NCBI GenBank assembly: GCA_023053545.1
Contig: JAKZAN010000005.1
Coordinates: forward strand, 2,232,001-2,296,000
Direction: 5' to 3'
DNA: 64,000 nt
From: Lepidurus packardi
Lineage: Eukaryota; Arthropoda; Branchiopoda; Notostraca; Triopsidae
The notes under the pieces are model-generated. The model was not told the DNA's origin. It was given only the letters and a program-made list of their open reading frames with translations, and searched no databases. This document shows, piece by piece, positions 26,292-38,500 of this stretch; positions within the stretch are counted from its first letter, which is position 1, and each line of letters begins with the position of its first letter. The translations under genes and the position numbers were made by a program.

Positions 26292-28593
26292 CTACAAGGT
26301 ACTGCTAATCCTTCTACTACAAGGCTTAGTGGCGTAAACATGATATAGCTTACAAGCAAGCTTACCAGCTTAGTACTGTATCAATACGACAAGGCTGCCT
26401 AATTAAGATAACCCCAGTTGCGATCCACCTAATTTCCCCAAAGAAAATCGCGCAATGGGAACTTTTACTGTTGCAACCTATACACTGTAGAAGGGATGCT
26501 GTATTTTTATTCCAATTTTCCTTCCAATGAAAAGAGACATCGATCCAGCTTGATTAATAAGCTCTTCCTTTTTACATTTTCTCTCTCTCCCTCTCTACAT
26601 ACCTTCCATGCTGTCTGGAAAAGGCCAAAGTATATTTTTCACCATAATGAGCCAAATGAACAGAGAAGTTTTTGAATTTCCAAGAGGGTATTCAGACATG
26701 CTCCAGAATTCATACGTATAACCCCCTCTTCTTCGGGTACGAAAGGCTTGAGAAAAGTGGGACTGTTATTACCATGCCAAGCATCCAAAAACAGCCCGTA
26801 AAAACCTGACCGGGTCTTCAGCACGGGGTAATAACTAAGCACGGGGGAATAAGAAATAAAAAAAATATTAATTAAAGAAGACGCGACGTGAGAAAACGTG
26901 CTTCGTCAAGTGTTTCGGGCGCCTTTTCCCGGAAATGCTGCTTCAAGAGATTTGGCCGTCACTAGTGTCTGACGCCATGGTGTCCAGATTGTCAGTACAT
27001 GTACATGCAGTACAGCAGACAGTGGAGTGCGTGGACTATATTAGTGAACCCTGCGATGCTATGTATTCTGTTGTAACGTGCGACGATACATATCGACGCG
27101 GCTGACAATCATGCTACCTAAACTACCGTCAAGGCAGACGTTAATGATCTTTCATTGCCATTGTTTTTTAAAAAAAGAACCTAAAAGTAAAAAAGAAAAA
27201 GAAGGATCGCTCAACCTTCTAATATGGAAGCAGCGGCAACCTCCGCTATGATTAAGAAATAGCGTGACTGCGTCTTTTATGCTGCGTAAAAATCGCATTA
27301 CTTTGCCGAGCGGGAGGACCAATGCGTACTTGGTGCCATGACCGATGATTATCCTACAACATCGCTAAACACGAACGATGTGTATGTGTGCTTGCGTAGA
27401 CGACAGACAAAAGACCATAGAGCGTGGATGAGAAAAGCAGAATCACGAAAGCGAGAAAACCATAACTAGATTGTCTGCACTTCCCTTGCGCAATTCCGCC
27501 TACTCCATTATACACGTGTCCTGGTTTATGTAAAAAAGTGCTGGCGAAAATCCAAAGAAGAATTGCTCTATTTTGTGCTCCAGTGCTCACTGTTATTAAA
27601 GTAGGGTCAGCTAAAGAAAAGAAAAAATTCTACATATATATATACATATAAACATATACGTAAATAATGGGTCTATAACCTTGTACGGAAATGCAGCTAT
27701 TGTATAAAAGCTTTGTATAAAGCTGTTCAATAGCGCTTCGCGAAGAAAAACGCTCTACCCCAGACAAATATTTTCGTTGCGCCTCATTTAGGAAGCAGGC
27801 TGTTAGCAAATTTTCGCGTTGGCAAGCACAAAGGTTAACGAGCCGAAAATAATCATTCTCGATAAGCCCATTCAACCTGACTCGACTGCAGACAGTGTAC
27901 ATAATTATTCTACTGCAGGCTGCTGCCCCAAAAAGGGAAAGGAAAAGGCCCCCAAAAGCTGTTATACGGTCTCACTTGAAGACCTCCAATTTCCACACAA
28001 GTCCTATTTTTCAGCGACTTTCTGCGAGCAAACAGTTCCCAATTTATTTCTTCTTCACAGAAGCTTAAAGCCCCAAGGCCGATCAATCAAAAGCTATTAT
28101 CGGTAAGAGAACAAGAGACAAGGCTTATAACTTCCGCCCTCGAAAGGTGTTAAAAAAACAGCTTCAGAAGTTGCGAAAGTACGTAATTTGGCATTCAAAT
28201 GAGTAATTCCACGAGAGGATAAAAAGGAATGGAGCCCTAATTTCCAAAATTCCTCGTACCAACTCTGTGGCCTACAGGGCCGGGTCTGCTAAGATTTATT
28301 TCTGCACAGACTCATAAAGCTCTTTTTCTGCGTTCCCTAAGGCGCCTTGAACTAACCTAAAGTACTAATAGCATTCCGACTAAAAACTTTTGATGCAAGA
28401 TGATGCGAATCCTTCTTTATCTCTTTCCTAGCAAGACCAATTAAGCCACGCAAAAGAGAAGAACAAATTATAAGCGAAAGCGGGAAGCGTGTCCATAATC
28501 TTTTAAGGGAAGAATAGATTTTCGAGTCTAAAAAGTTTCTGCTTATTGGTTAAGCACCAACGAGATTAGAGAGTGCTTAAGCCGTATTAAAAA

Positions 28594-28736
28594 ATACGAC
28601 ACAAGGACTCCGGACCCTGACAGAAGGACGCCAAACCTAACCTTGTGAAGAGACTTTTAAACTTGAAATTCTATTAGTCGTTTAAAAGACTATGGACTTG
28701 GCGTCCTTCTGTCGGGGCCCGGCGTCCTTATGTCGG
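28594..28736. repeat. Long inverted repeat with nested palindrome (foldback structure)
   Basis: The left arm 28594-28634 (core TGACAGAAGGACGCCAA) is the reverse complement, with a few mismatches, of the right arm 28695-28736 (core TTGGCGTCCTTCTGTCGG). Inside, GAGACTTTTAAAC (about 28646) faces GTTTAAAAGACT (about 28679), so the loop can pair again. The right arm is itself made of repeats of a roughly 20-bp unit GGCGTCCTTcTGTCGGG, with a third decayed unit at about 28742-28762. It could be a small foldback element or a transcribed hairpin. Confidence 0.75.
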
Positions 28737-31702
28737 GTACACGGATTCCTTTTGTCGAGTCGTCTTTGCTTCGCGTTCCCGCGAAAGCGAACCCCCGAAT
28801 AGTACACTGATCCAAAAACATTCTATGATATTTATTTAAAAAAAAAAAAAAATACACTAGGAGGAGGTTTGCCAATCCATGAGAGCAGAGCCAGTATCTC
28901 GGGAAGGCTCACTTACTTATTTTCGAACTCCACTATTCATTTTGGCAAATAAGCAAATGCTTTGTAAAAAAAAAAAAAAAAGAAAACCGAGTATACTGCC
29001 AAAAGCTATTACGTGTCTGAATGACTAAATTCATCCATTCGATTCGAAATCTTTATTTCATCTCTCATCTAAAAGCAAAGAGACAAGGTAGAATTTCAAG
29101 TAATTTCAATGATTGAATCTTGTCAGCACTTTACGACTTTCTGAACCAAAACTATCCTATTACTATTCCACGTAGGAATAGTAAGAGAATACTTTTTTCG
29201 AAGAGGAAGGAGTAATTCCTGTCATATTTACCAAGTCCAGGCACGTACAGTACGTCTGGGGTTTCTTGGCGTGCCGAAAAAAAGTAACATGGTTTTACTT
29301 TCTTGCGAACAAAAGAGTTATAGTACCAAGACGGCGTTAAGACAGACGGATGCTTTTATTGTCGCTCGTCAAGCTCAAGTCCAGGTGACCATGGGTTTTC
29401 CAACAGCGAGATCGATATTGCCATGCCATGGGTGTGTAAAGTTCTTGTTGGCAGGACGATCTGAAGTGCTAAACGGGCTCAGAAACATTATATAGTACTT
29501 TAACTATAACCATAAAGAAAAAAACCTGCCCCTCGCTAAACACAGTTTGGTCTTCCGCCGTTTGTTGGCATTGCAGTAGAAATGTCTCCCGTCATAACTT
29601 CCGAACCAGATGCGTTCAGCTTGCACTCCGCAAGCAAAAAGTTACAACACTAGAATCGTTGCAACTTGAGTGGGGCAACTCAAAGTGGTTGCCAAACCAA
29701 TACACCTCATGCTAACAAAACGTAGTACAATTCCTCCGTTTTCCGGGTATTTCAGGTCTGGTACTGACATGATTTCTCAACCCTTTCAAGTCCTTTCAAA
29801 AACTCAATTTGTCAATCATAGATATATTCCCCGAAGTTTCTCTCTCTCTCTGTCTGTCTCTATCTGCCTCTCTTGCTTCGATATGGAGTGGGACAACTTT
29901 GCAACAAGCCTACAAAATAAAAGTTAAAAAAAAAAAAAAAAGACTTTTCAGGGGCTCACTCATCCTCAAGGGTTCCATAAATCCGTCGTATTTTCCCCGC
30001 TGAATTGCAAGTAAGGCTGGTCTCGAACAATGTGTGAGGCATGCATAGAATGCAAATCTCGGAATCCATTTTTATCGGTCTTGTTTGGTTCTTTTTGGAC
30101 TAAAAGTCCTTGCGAAATCTTGTTTTGAAGCGCAGAGACCGGAGCACAGGAACTATAGCACCTGAGAATCTGATCCGAAAAAATAAAATAAAAATAAACT
30201 TTTATCCCAAGGAAGAAAAAGGAAATCGGAAAGTTTTGATGCTTGGAGAAGAGAAACATGCCAAGACTAAGGGTTGCCAAGCTACACCAGAGTTACGAAA
30301 ACGTCACGTGGTATATAGGAAAGCGGTCCTTCAATCTCATTTCTGCTCTAAAAGCTGATGAAGGATTCATGGGAAAAGTAAATCAGGTTTTGTCTGCAAC
30401 TTCCAAACAAGAGTCCAGGGAGTCAAGACATAAGCTCTTTTTTTTTTCTTTTTTTTTTTTGCTCCTTCAGTACTGTCGACACAATAACCAATTGGCTTTT
30501 TCCCTGACACAGACGAGTACACATGACAGCTATGGGATAATGACGTACGGTACATCGACTTTCTGACGACAGCAAATTAAGACCACAAACATGGAAGTTC
30601 AACTCAAGTCAGTCTCGTTATGCGCAAGATCCTGGCTTGTCAACGAAAGTAGGGCTTTTCAGATCATCAAAGGCACTTTTTCTTCTCCCCTACTAAAAAA
30701 GACCAGGAAATTGGTTGCCCTATACTCTTGTATCAGTCAGCGACGGAGCTTTTCCACGTGCGCTGCGCAGATCTCCCTAAATACTGTTTGAAAACTGGTT
30801 TATATTACTGTTTTTCCGTTTGGGATCCAAACGTGGCTCCATTAATGAGGCACAGTATAGCACGGTATTTATCTAACACTAAAGGGTATATACTTACGTC
30901 ATTAACGAAGCATTACTAAGAGGAGAGAGATGAGAGGAAAAGAGGAGCCATTCTGCCACTGTAAAGAAACGGCTCCTAATTCTACCATAGTTTTATTGGC
31001 ATAAAATCGGCAAATTACGGACTCTTGTTCCTCTTCATGCCAATACAAAATTTTGTTATGCCATAAAGGAACTGCAATATTCTCCAAGATTCTGCAATGT
31101 TATAAACTCCACAAATTTCTGTAGTAAACTGCCTCCAAACTCTACCAAACTCTATCAACATTCCTATGTTGTAATACTTAGCTTTACTAGAAAGGTTTAG
31201 TAGGAAAAAAGTTGAGCTTACTGGCATAGTGGCACAACGGGGAGTTTACCACAGTATTTCATTGCAAAATAGAAAGGATTTTTATTGTTACTATTTTGGC
31301 AGCGAAGGGTGGCCTTCACGTGCAACGAAATTTCTCTGAATCGTTCTGTGCATTCTGTGCACAAACAGAGGAAGCAAGAAATTATATACAAGAATGACGT
31401 CAAATAACTGCTCTGACGACGCCGGCGTCATTCGCGTCCTAGGAACTCATACTCCGAGGCTTGCTCAGGGCTTCACAAGTCCTCAGCTCTCCAGTGTACA
31501 TCAGTAGCGAAGACTGGGCGACACGTTGGGTTGCCCAGGATTTTTTCTTTCTTCCAATTCATACTCCGTGATCATTCTGGAAAAAAAGCCTCCGTCGCAG
31601 TAATACAATTAACGTGACAGCGTCTTATCAACTCACACCATGGCGTAGTTTTTGCAAGGTAGGGTTTTCGATTTCTGCAACTACATCCAATTCCAGATAT
31701 AT

Positions 31703-31727
31703 CTGCGTGTACGTCATGTACACGCAG
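31703..31727. repeat. Perfect 10-bp-arm palindrome containing a TACGTCA core
   Basis: CTGCGTGTAC, a five-base loop GTCAT, then GTACACGCAG. The centre reads TACGTCATG, which resembles a CRE/ATF half-site. It lies about 800 bp upstream of the first coding exon of the second KChIP gene. Confidence 0.6.
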
Positions 31728-32529
31728 GCTTCTTTGGATTTATGTATGTACACCCAACCAAACCGTTTCTATTAGACTTCTGATTTGTTCTTTCGCTTTT
31801 TCCTTTGGAACAAGGATCAAAGAAGACGGAATCGGAATCTTCACCCCAAATCGTGCACGACCAATTTTGCTATGCATAACTTGAATTTTTTTCTCTCACA
31901 GATTAGAGCAAAATAAAAAAAGAAGGTTAAAAACGAGAGAAACGAAATGTTTGCCGCAAAAACGTTCCAGAGCTTTGCAAATTTAGAATTTTTAGAAAAA
32001 AAAAGAAAACGCAAGAGACGGGTTGGAAAGTAGAACCTCGTGTTTGTCTGCCGGTTTAATCTGAAAGGCAGTAAACATTCTTCGTGACAAACAGTATGGG
32101 TGGTCTTGGAAAATTCGCAGTGCAAAAAAACACCACACAAGACACCATAAAGAATCTTGGCGTACATCTTTTTTAAACACGCGTGACAATTGTTACGCTT
32201 TAAGTGGCGTTTTATATTTCTATTCCATTTTTTTCCTTTCTATCTTTGGGGGAGTTGAAGCGCTTCGCATATCATAACGTGAAAATTTTGAACTATTCTA
32301 ACGACCCCAGGCTTAGAATACAGTCATTTGTCATTCTTGTAAGTACTAATGAATGCTAAACCAAAACTTTCGCGTCTCATTTTCAGGAATTAGGCGTGTC
32401 CGGGATTCCTCGAAAGATTGACAACTGCTGCAGAGAGTCTAGAGCGTTCTGAAGCGGAAAAGCTAGCCCATCTTTCTGTTGATTGGTGTCGAGACATTGT
32501 TGGTGTATATTAAGGCTCGGGGAGTCTGA

Positions 32530-35500
32530 ATGGTGAACGTGAGGAAAGAAATGGCTAAATACTTGCGCCGGAGTTTTCGCCGGAAGAAAGAAGTGCGTTT
32601 CCTAGGTAAGTGTTTGACATTTTTCTCGGTTTTATTACTTGGGTCCTTTTTTTTTCAACACCACCTTGTTAAAGTCAAATGTTACCTTTTTGTTCATGAC
32701 ATGAATCAGCAGTACAGTGTTTGCGAAACGAGGTGGGGTTTCAGGACCCATCACAACAGCAAATTTACATTGTATCTGCTCCGACAAGTAAAAAGTCACT
32801 AAGCTCATACTGACGCCCGCTGCGCGCAAGTATTACAACTTTGGTTCCCGAAAGTGCCACTTCCGGTGAGGATGTGTTTTTTTTTCATGGTTAGGTTTAA
32901 TAACTTTTAGAGTCCTCCCCCCCCCCCCCCCCCCCCCCCCCCCCCATAGTAACGAGGGGAAGCTCAGCCACCTCATAAGATTAAAAAAGGGGCAAGATAG
33001 TAAAAATAAAGAAAAAAAGACGGGTGGTATGGTCTTTACATAGCTTGGAAACGTTTCCAAAGTTCCGTTCTGCAGCAATATATAAACTTGGGGCTCGTTT
33101 TTGGTGCATTTGGCTTGGCATTTTATGAGCACCTCTGAAAATCCGCCCGTCTCTTCGCTTTACAAACAAGACTCGTTTACCCGAAGGCTCCTTTTCATCC
33201 CTACCCCAAGAAAAGGATGTTGTCTGCATTGCTGCAGCAATCCTGCGGATTCCGAAAGGCATATAGGAGATGATCTTCAAGGCAATTCCGCTACAAACGA
33301 TGATGTTCACGAATTAAACTGAACTCTAGTTTCTCTGGAAGAACGAACGAGTATACAGTTCTCTTGGCCTCCTGGCGGGCAGTTTGGGGCCGTCCAGGAT
33401 GTAGCAGAACAACTGTAGCTCTTAAAGGGGCAATAGCCACCAAAATCAAGTTTTGATTCCGGCACGTAAAAAGTCTAGACTGTACTTACAGTCTAAACTT
33501 TTCAATGCATTTTCTGCATTTTCATTTCACGTTTTTTCAGAAAAGTCGTTCCCGAGTTATTGAAGTGCATATTTTTGGCACTGTCCCGCCACAAGAGCCG
33601 TCACGTAGACAAATGGACAAAAGGTGTGGCTATAGCGCTCTGTCAAGCCTTGTGACACTGGTTTTGGTGCTGATCTTGTCAGAAATGGCGAATAATGAGC
33701 CAAATAAGAGTGGAAAGAGATGTGGAGGTTTCTATTGTGCTGTTTTTTTGGGGTGTAAGAACAGTTCTGAGTATAGTGCGTGGAAGATTGCTTCCTTTCC
33801 CAAAGAGAAAGGAGTCAGCAGTGGGTCTCACAGGTAAGAAGGACTCGGGGTAGATTTCGTGGATGCCAAATGGATGAATATGGATGTATGTGATGACCAC
33901 TTCACTGCCGATCAATTTGACGACAGTGTAGATCGGCAATTGGCCATGGGACTTGGATCCAAACAGTAAGGCAAACAATTAATGCCTATACAATTATCGT
34001 CCCTCTAATGCAACAAGAATGAGGGTAAGTAATAGTACGTGAGTTGAGGTTAATCAAATTAATTTTAAGCTAAAGGTGGTTGAAAACCTCTGATAGAACG
34101 TATACCGTAAAGCGTAAATATTGTATATTACCACCAATGTTTTTTCTGCGGCTGAAACAGGGTAGGGCTGAACTCCTTCATTATTTGGCACAGGAATGGC
34201 CACATAGTAATCTAATTCCGTGACTTCATCCTATGATATGTGGCTCACGTAAAACACTCGGTATCATTCCAATTATCTACCATTTCTAACGGTTGTTTTC
34301 GCCTCACTTCCAAAGCGTTGAACACACGGAAACAGTGCCTCTGGTGACAAACGTCCGTACCTGTTAACGACACGCAGCCTCGTGATCCCGCCGCGCACAG
34401 TTCCAATTTAAATTTTTTTGATCTTGTTATTTTAATAATGTAATTAATATTTTGCACAAAAAGGACTGCATAATAGAATCGGAGACCATATTTCTTACTT
34501 TATTAAGACCAAGTTGTATTTTGGTGGCTATTACCCTTAACGAGCAACAACGCTGTCTTAAGTTAAGAAATAAAGCGAAAGAGCTAGTTTCTAGTTATGT
34601 TTCCATCTATGAAGCACGAAGCAGAAATTAAGTCATTAATCAAACAAATATTAAAAAATAGGAGTCAGGTGGCTTTCTGAAGTCACAGACGTTTCACTAT
34701 CCATCAGTATTCAATCCCAAGAATTCCGTTCAATTTGTTAAGCATGGATATGATAAAAAAAAATAACCATGGTAACAAGTGTCGTAAGCCACGCCCTATC
34801 CTACTACATTATGTACTCTGACGTGATAATCGAAAGTGTGCCCGCCAGAACTCGAGAGACTCTCTTAAATAAAATACGAAATAAAAAGAAATGGCTTTGT
34901 TCAAAGTTAAGCAATCTCAACAATCAGAAGTCATTAGAAGCTTAACACGCGATTTTTTGCTGGACAAATCTACATTTGACCATGAGAATCGCGCTTTTAC
35001 CAGTCAACTATTTAGGGAACAGTTGGGCCAATTGCTGCAACAACACCTTAATCATGGAAAGCAAACTCACGCTGTATCTTCATTTCGCCCCAAAAAAGCC
35101 TGCGGTGCTTCCAAAAACATCACGTGGTGCTGACTGTTTTTCTTGGCAAGAGCCGCGCTTAGGCTCGAAGTGAGCAGTTAATATTTCCACAACATACAGA
35201 TAACGTTCCATTCCCCAACAATTAGACCTTAGCTAGCTAAGGAGGGAAAAAAAGAAAACAAAGAAAAAACGAATCCTTGTGCCCCGTAGGTAAAAACAGA
35301 AATACGATTTTCCCAGCTCTCCTTTCTCCAGTTTCATCACGCGTATAGAAAAATAGCAACAAGAAAAACAAAAGGAAAAAGACTCCAAAGAAAATGTCTT
35401 CTTTTCTTGTGGCAATCATTTTGAAATACAATGGAGGAAGCCCCTTCCTCATTCGAATGCGACCATTGAACGTGGTCGGTTGTCGGTCGTCTGTCCTCTT

Positions 35501-38500
35501 GTATCTCTTGTAAGATTCTTACCTCTCTCTATCTCGCTCTCTCATCGGAGTATGTTTCTTTAAGAGATACCTTGTGTTTATCTCAAGGCACCGTAACTTA
35601 AGAGATACAATTTGGGAGAAACTGGACATAGGAATAACACCCCGGTGTGGCACTGCACACACACACGTCTTTTTGTCCGGAAGTTGGGTATAGCCGGAGT
35701 GCGGACGCAAGTCTATCTCAGCCGTTATTTACAGCCCAATTCGTTTTCGGATAGCAAATAAAGAAGAAATAGGAGTAGGAGAATAAAAAAACAATATGTT
35801 CTCCAAACCTCTCTTTTATTCAAAGCAAATAAGGTGCAAAGTAAAAATACTTCACGTGATATTGGAATTTTCTCTTGGCAACTAACCAAGCAAAGGAATT
35901 TGGTTAACCAAATTTTTCTGCGCTTCAATATGACATGCGAGTTTGGGGAAAAAGCTTTTTGGAACTGCGACATGGCATCGCTCTGCTTGGTAAACCCCGT
36001 TTCCAACAAGCCACTACGGATCAAGGGTTTCAGCCGTGGCAGGTTTGGTAAACTTGACAAGCAATCGATAGCGTAAATTTCCTGTAGCGCTCGCATAGAT
36101 AAACGCCAAGCAATTCTAAGCCAAGGGAGAAACTCCTCGTGCCGATGGTTCAGCGTATTTCGTTCCTTGCTTGCTGCATGGAAGATCATACACATCAACT
36201 GTCAGCTCCATAGGACACTCTTCCCGTTCCTGACGCCGTTTTGTTTGTAGTTAATAGAGTGCTTAGGACGGAATTTTGCCCATCAAAATATATGTATGTA
36301 TACATTGGTCCATACATTTGACGACACTCATGCTGTTCAACGAAGCCATGAGTTGTGGCTTTGACTCTCCTGAGTTGTCACGTGTCGTCGTTTTCGAGAT
36401 CTCGATCATTTTAGGTCACATCGAAATGGCTTCCCCAAACTACAAACGATGGTGTATCATATCTTAGGGTTCTATTATATAACATGAAAACCCTAAAGGG
36501 TAAATATATAGTGCGAATTTCTGACAGAAAGGAAAATGAGAATTCACCAAGGAAATCTTTGTCGTGCGTATATGCAGTTTGATTCACATTGCTTTTTAAA
36601 ATAACTGCGAATGCATCTACGTCATTTTCTTTCTTCATTACTTGGCTATCGTGTGCTATCGTATGCAAACGATCCCGTAATCTAGATTCGTTAGTCGCTT
36701 AGCTACAAATGAGATACCATACGCTCTTCTTCACAACGTAATATTATCAAATGGAAGATAATTTGAAAGGCAGAGGCTAGCTGGAGTTATATTTCAGAAG
36801 GGAAAAACCTATTCCTATCAAATTTCGCCTTCACTGTCAATAAAATAAAATAGCTCTATTTTTTTAAACTAAATAGCAGCGAAGACATAACAAAGTTAAG
36901 ATATTAAAAAGTGCCCAACAAAATTAATAAGAGAATGTAACTAAAAGCGAAGCAACCTATTACCGAACTTTCAAGTAATAATTTAAAAAATAAATTTAAG
37001 AAATAATTATGTCGACAATGATTAAGAATCGAAGTGACTAGAAAGTGAACTGCGATTAATTGCGAACTACGAATGAAAACTAAGTTGACAAGCAAATTTC
37101 TGCGATTCTTAGAATTTCTCAGAATCAATTTATTTGAAAGAAATAAAATTGCCATATTTTTATTGCCTTAAAATGTAAGTTTTGTTAAAGTTAAAAAATT
37201 CAGAAAAACATACAAACACATTGAGATTATGCATCCCATCCACACGGCACGAATACTGCAAATAAGTATCCGCTGGGAACAGACTGACAGGAAAAAGTAG
37301 ACGGAAGGCTTTTTCAGACTAAAAGCCTACGACTCTACAACAGTGTGAAAACATCAAGGCATATCAGCAGGGCGGAGGCTTTTACCCCCAATACCCTAGA
37401 CAAAAAGGAATGGCATCGCTTATGATTCCCTCAGAGTGGTGTACTACATTGCTTTCACGCGCGTACGTAAGTGAAAGAGGATCGAAAAGGAAATTTTTTT
37501 GTTACACGGGTAAGAGGGGTATAGGTTCGGAATAAGGCGCTATTCTCATGAGATTACTATGCGGGATCGTCTGAAGCTTTCTCTCTCCTCCTCCCTCTAC
37601 AACTCCCCGGCACTCGCAAGTCTCAGATCTCGGGGCCTTTGCGGATGCTGTCTCTATGGTAGCAGCATTCAATCAATAGGTGAAACCCACGCGGGGCGTA
37701 TATAGCACGAAAAAAAGTGGATCGTGTGCGAGAGAGAAATGCTGCCGGAACTGTCCACTGAAGTAGTAATATCCCCAATACAGCAAGGCAACGTTCTCCA
37801 ACCAAAGGGAGTTGGTTGGCAAGTTATGTTTTTTCGTTTTTTCTGAGCAAAAACAGCAAAACAGAAAACAAAAACCACCCCTCCCATCGGCCCCTACCAA
37901 AGATTTCCTTTACGACCTAGAGGCGTGAAGAGTTACCGACAATGAAGACTATAAATATCAAGCGGATTTCTCCAGGGAATAACACAAGCGCCCAAGTTTT
38001 ACACTAATGAAGGTTCTCCCATATCCACACACACAGATTACTCGGCGTCTTTTAAAGTGCGCTTCCTAGCTTCGTGGTTTCGCTGCTTCGCTCTAACCCC
38101 TACAATCCTCCCTGTATTTCTTTACTAGCGCTCCATGAACAAATGAAAAAAGAAGAGACAGAAAGGGAGAAAAACAGACCACCTGTGGTTCCATCTGATA
38201 TCTAGCACATCTTCGCATTCCTGCTTCCTATGGACATTCTGTTGATAACCAATGTGTTGAGAGGCTTGATGTGACTGAGTTAAAAAGAGATGAAGGGATT
38301 TTCCCTAAGAACAGCATGCTTGTAGCTCAATGGCTCATTTCTGCAGCGCGAAAGCCCAAAAATTTACAATGCGGGGGCCAATCTTTTCTATAACAGAAGA
38401 AGGAACGGAATAACACGAAATGGTGGTAAAAAAAAGAAAGAAAAATAAAGTTAGTTGGAGCTTGATTGATCCGAAGTTTCCACACATCACAAAACTTGTG

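Larger units (their letters stand above)
26292..32529. other. Intergenic region between the two KChIP genes
   Basis: No gene recognised on either strand. It contains simple repeats (TC/TCTG run at about 29838-29875; TA/CA-rich run at 27630-27665), A runs near 28840 and 28966, a 40-bp-armed inverted repeat at 28594-28736 and a perfect short palindrome at 31703-31727. The right end should include the promoter of the second KChIP gene, since its first coding exon starts at 32530. Confidence 0.5.

Noticed and set aside
35725-36195. Long minus-strand frame inside KChIP-2 intron 1
   Set aside because: No similarity to a known family and no promoter or poly(A) context seen; kept as a note only.
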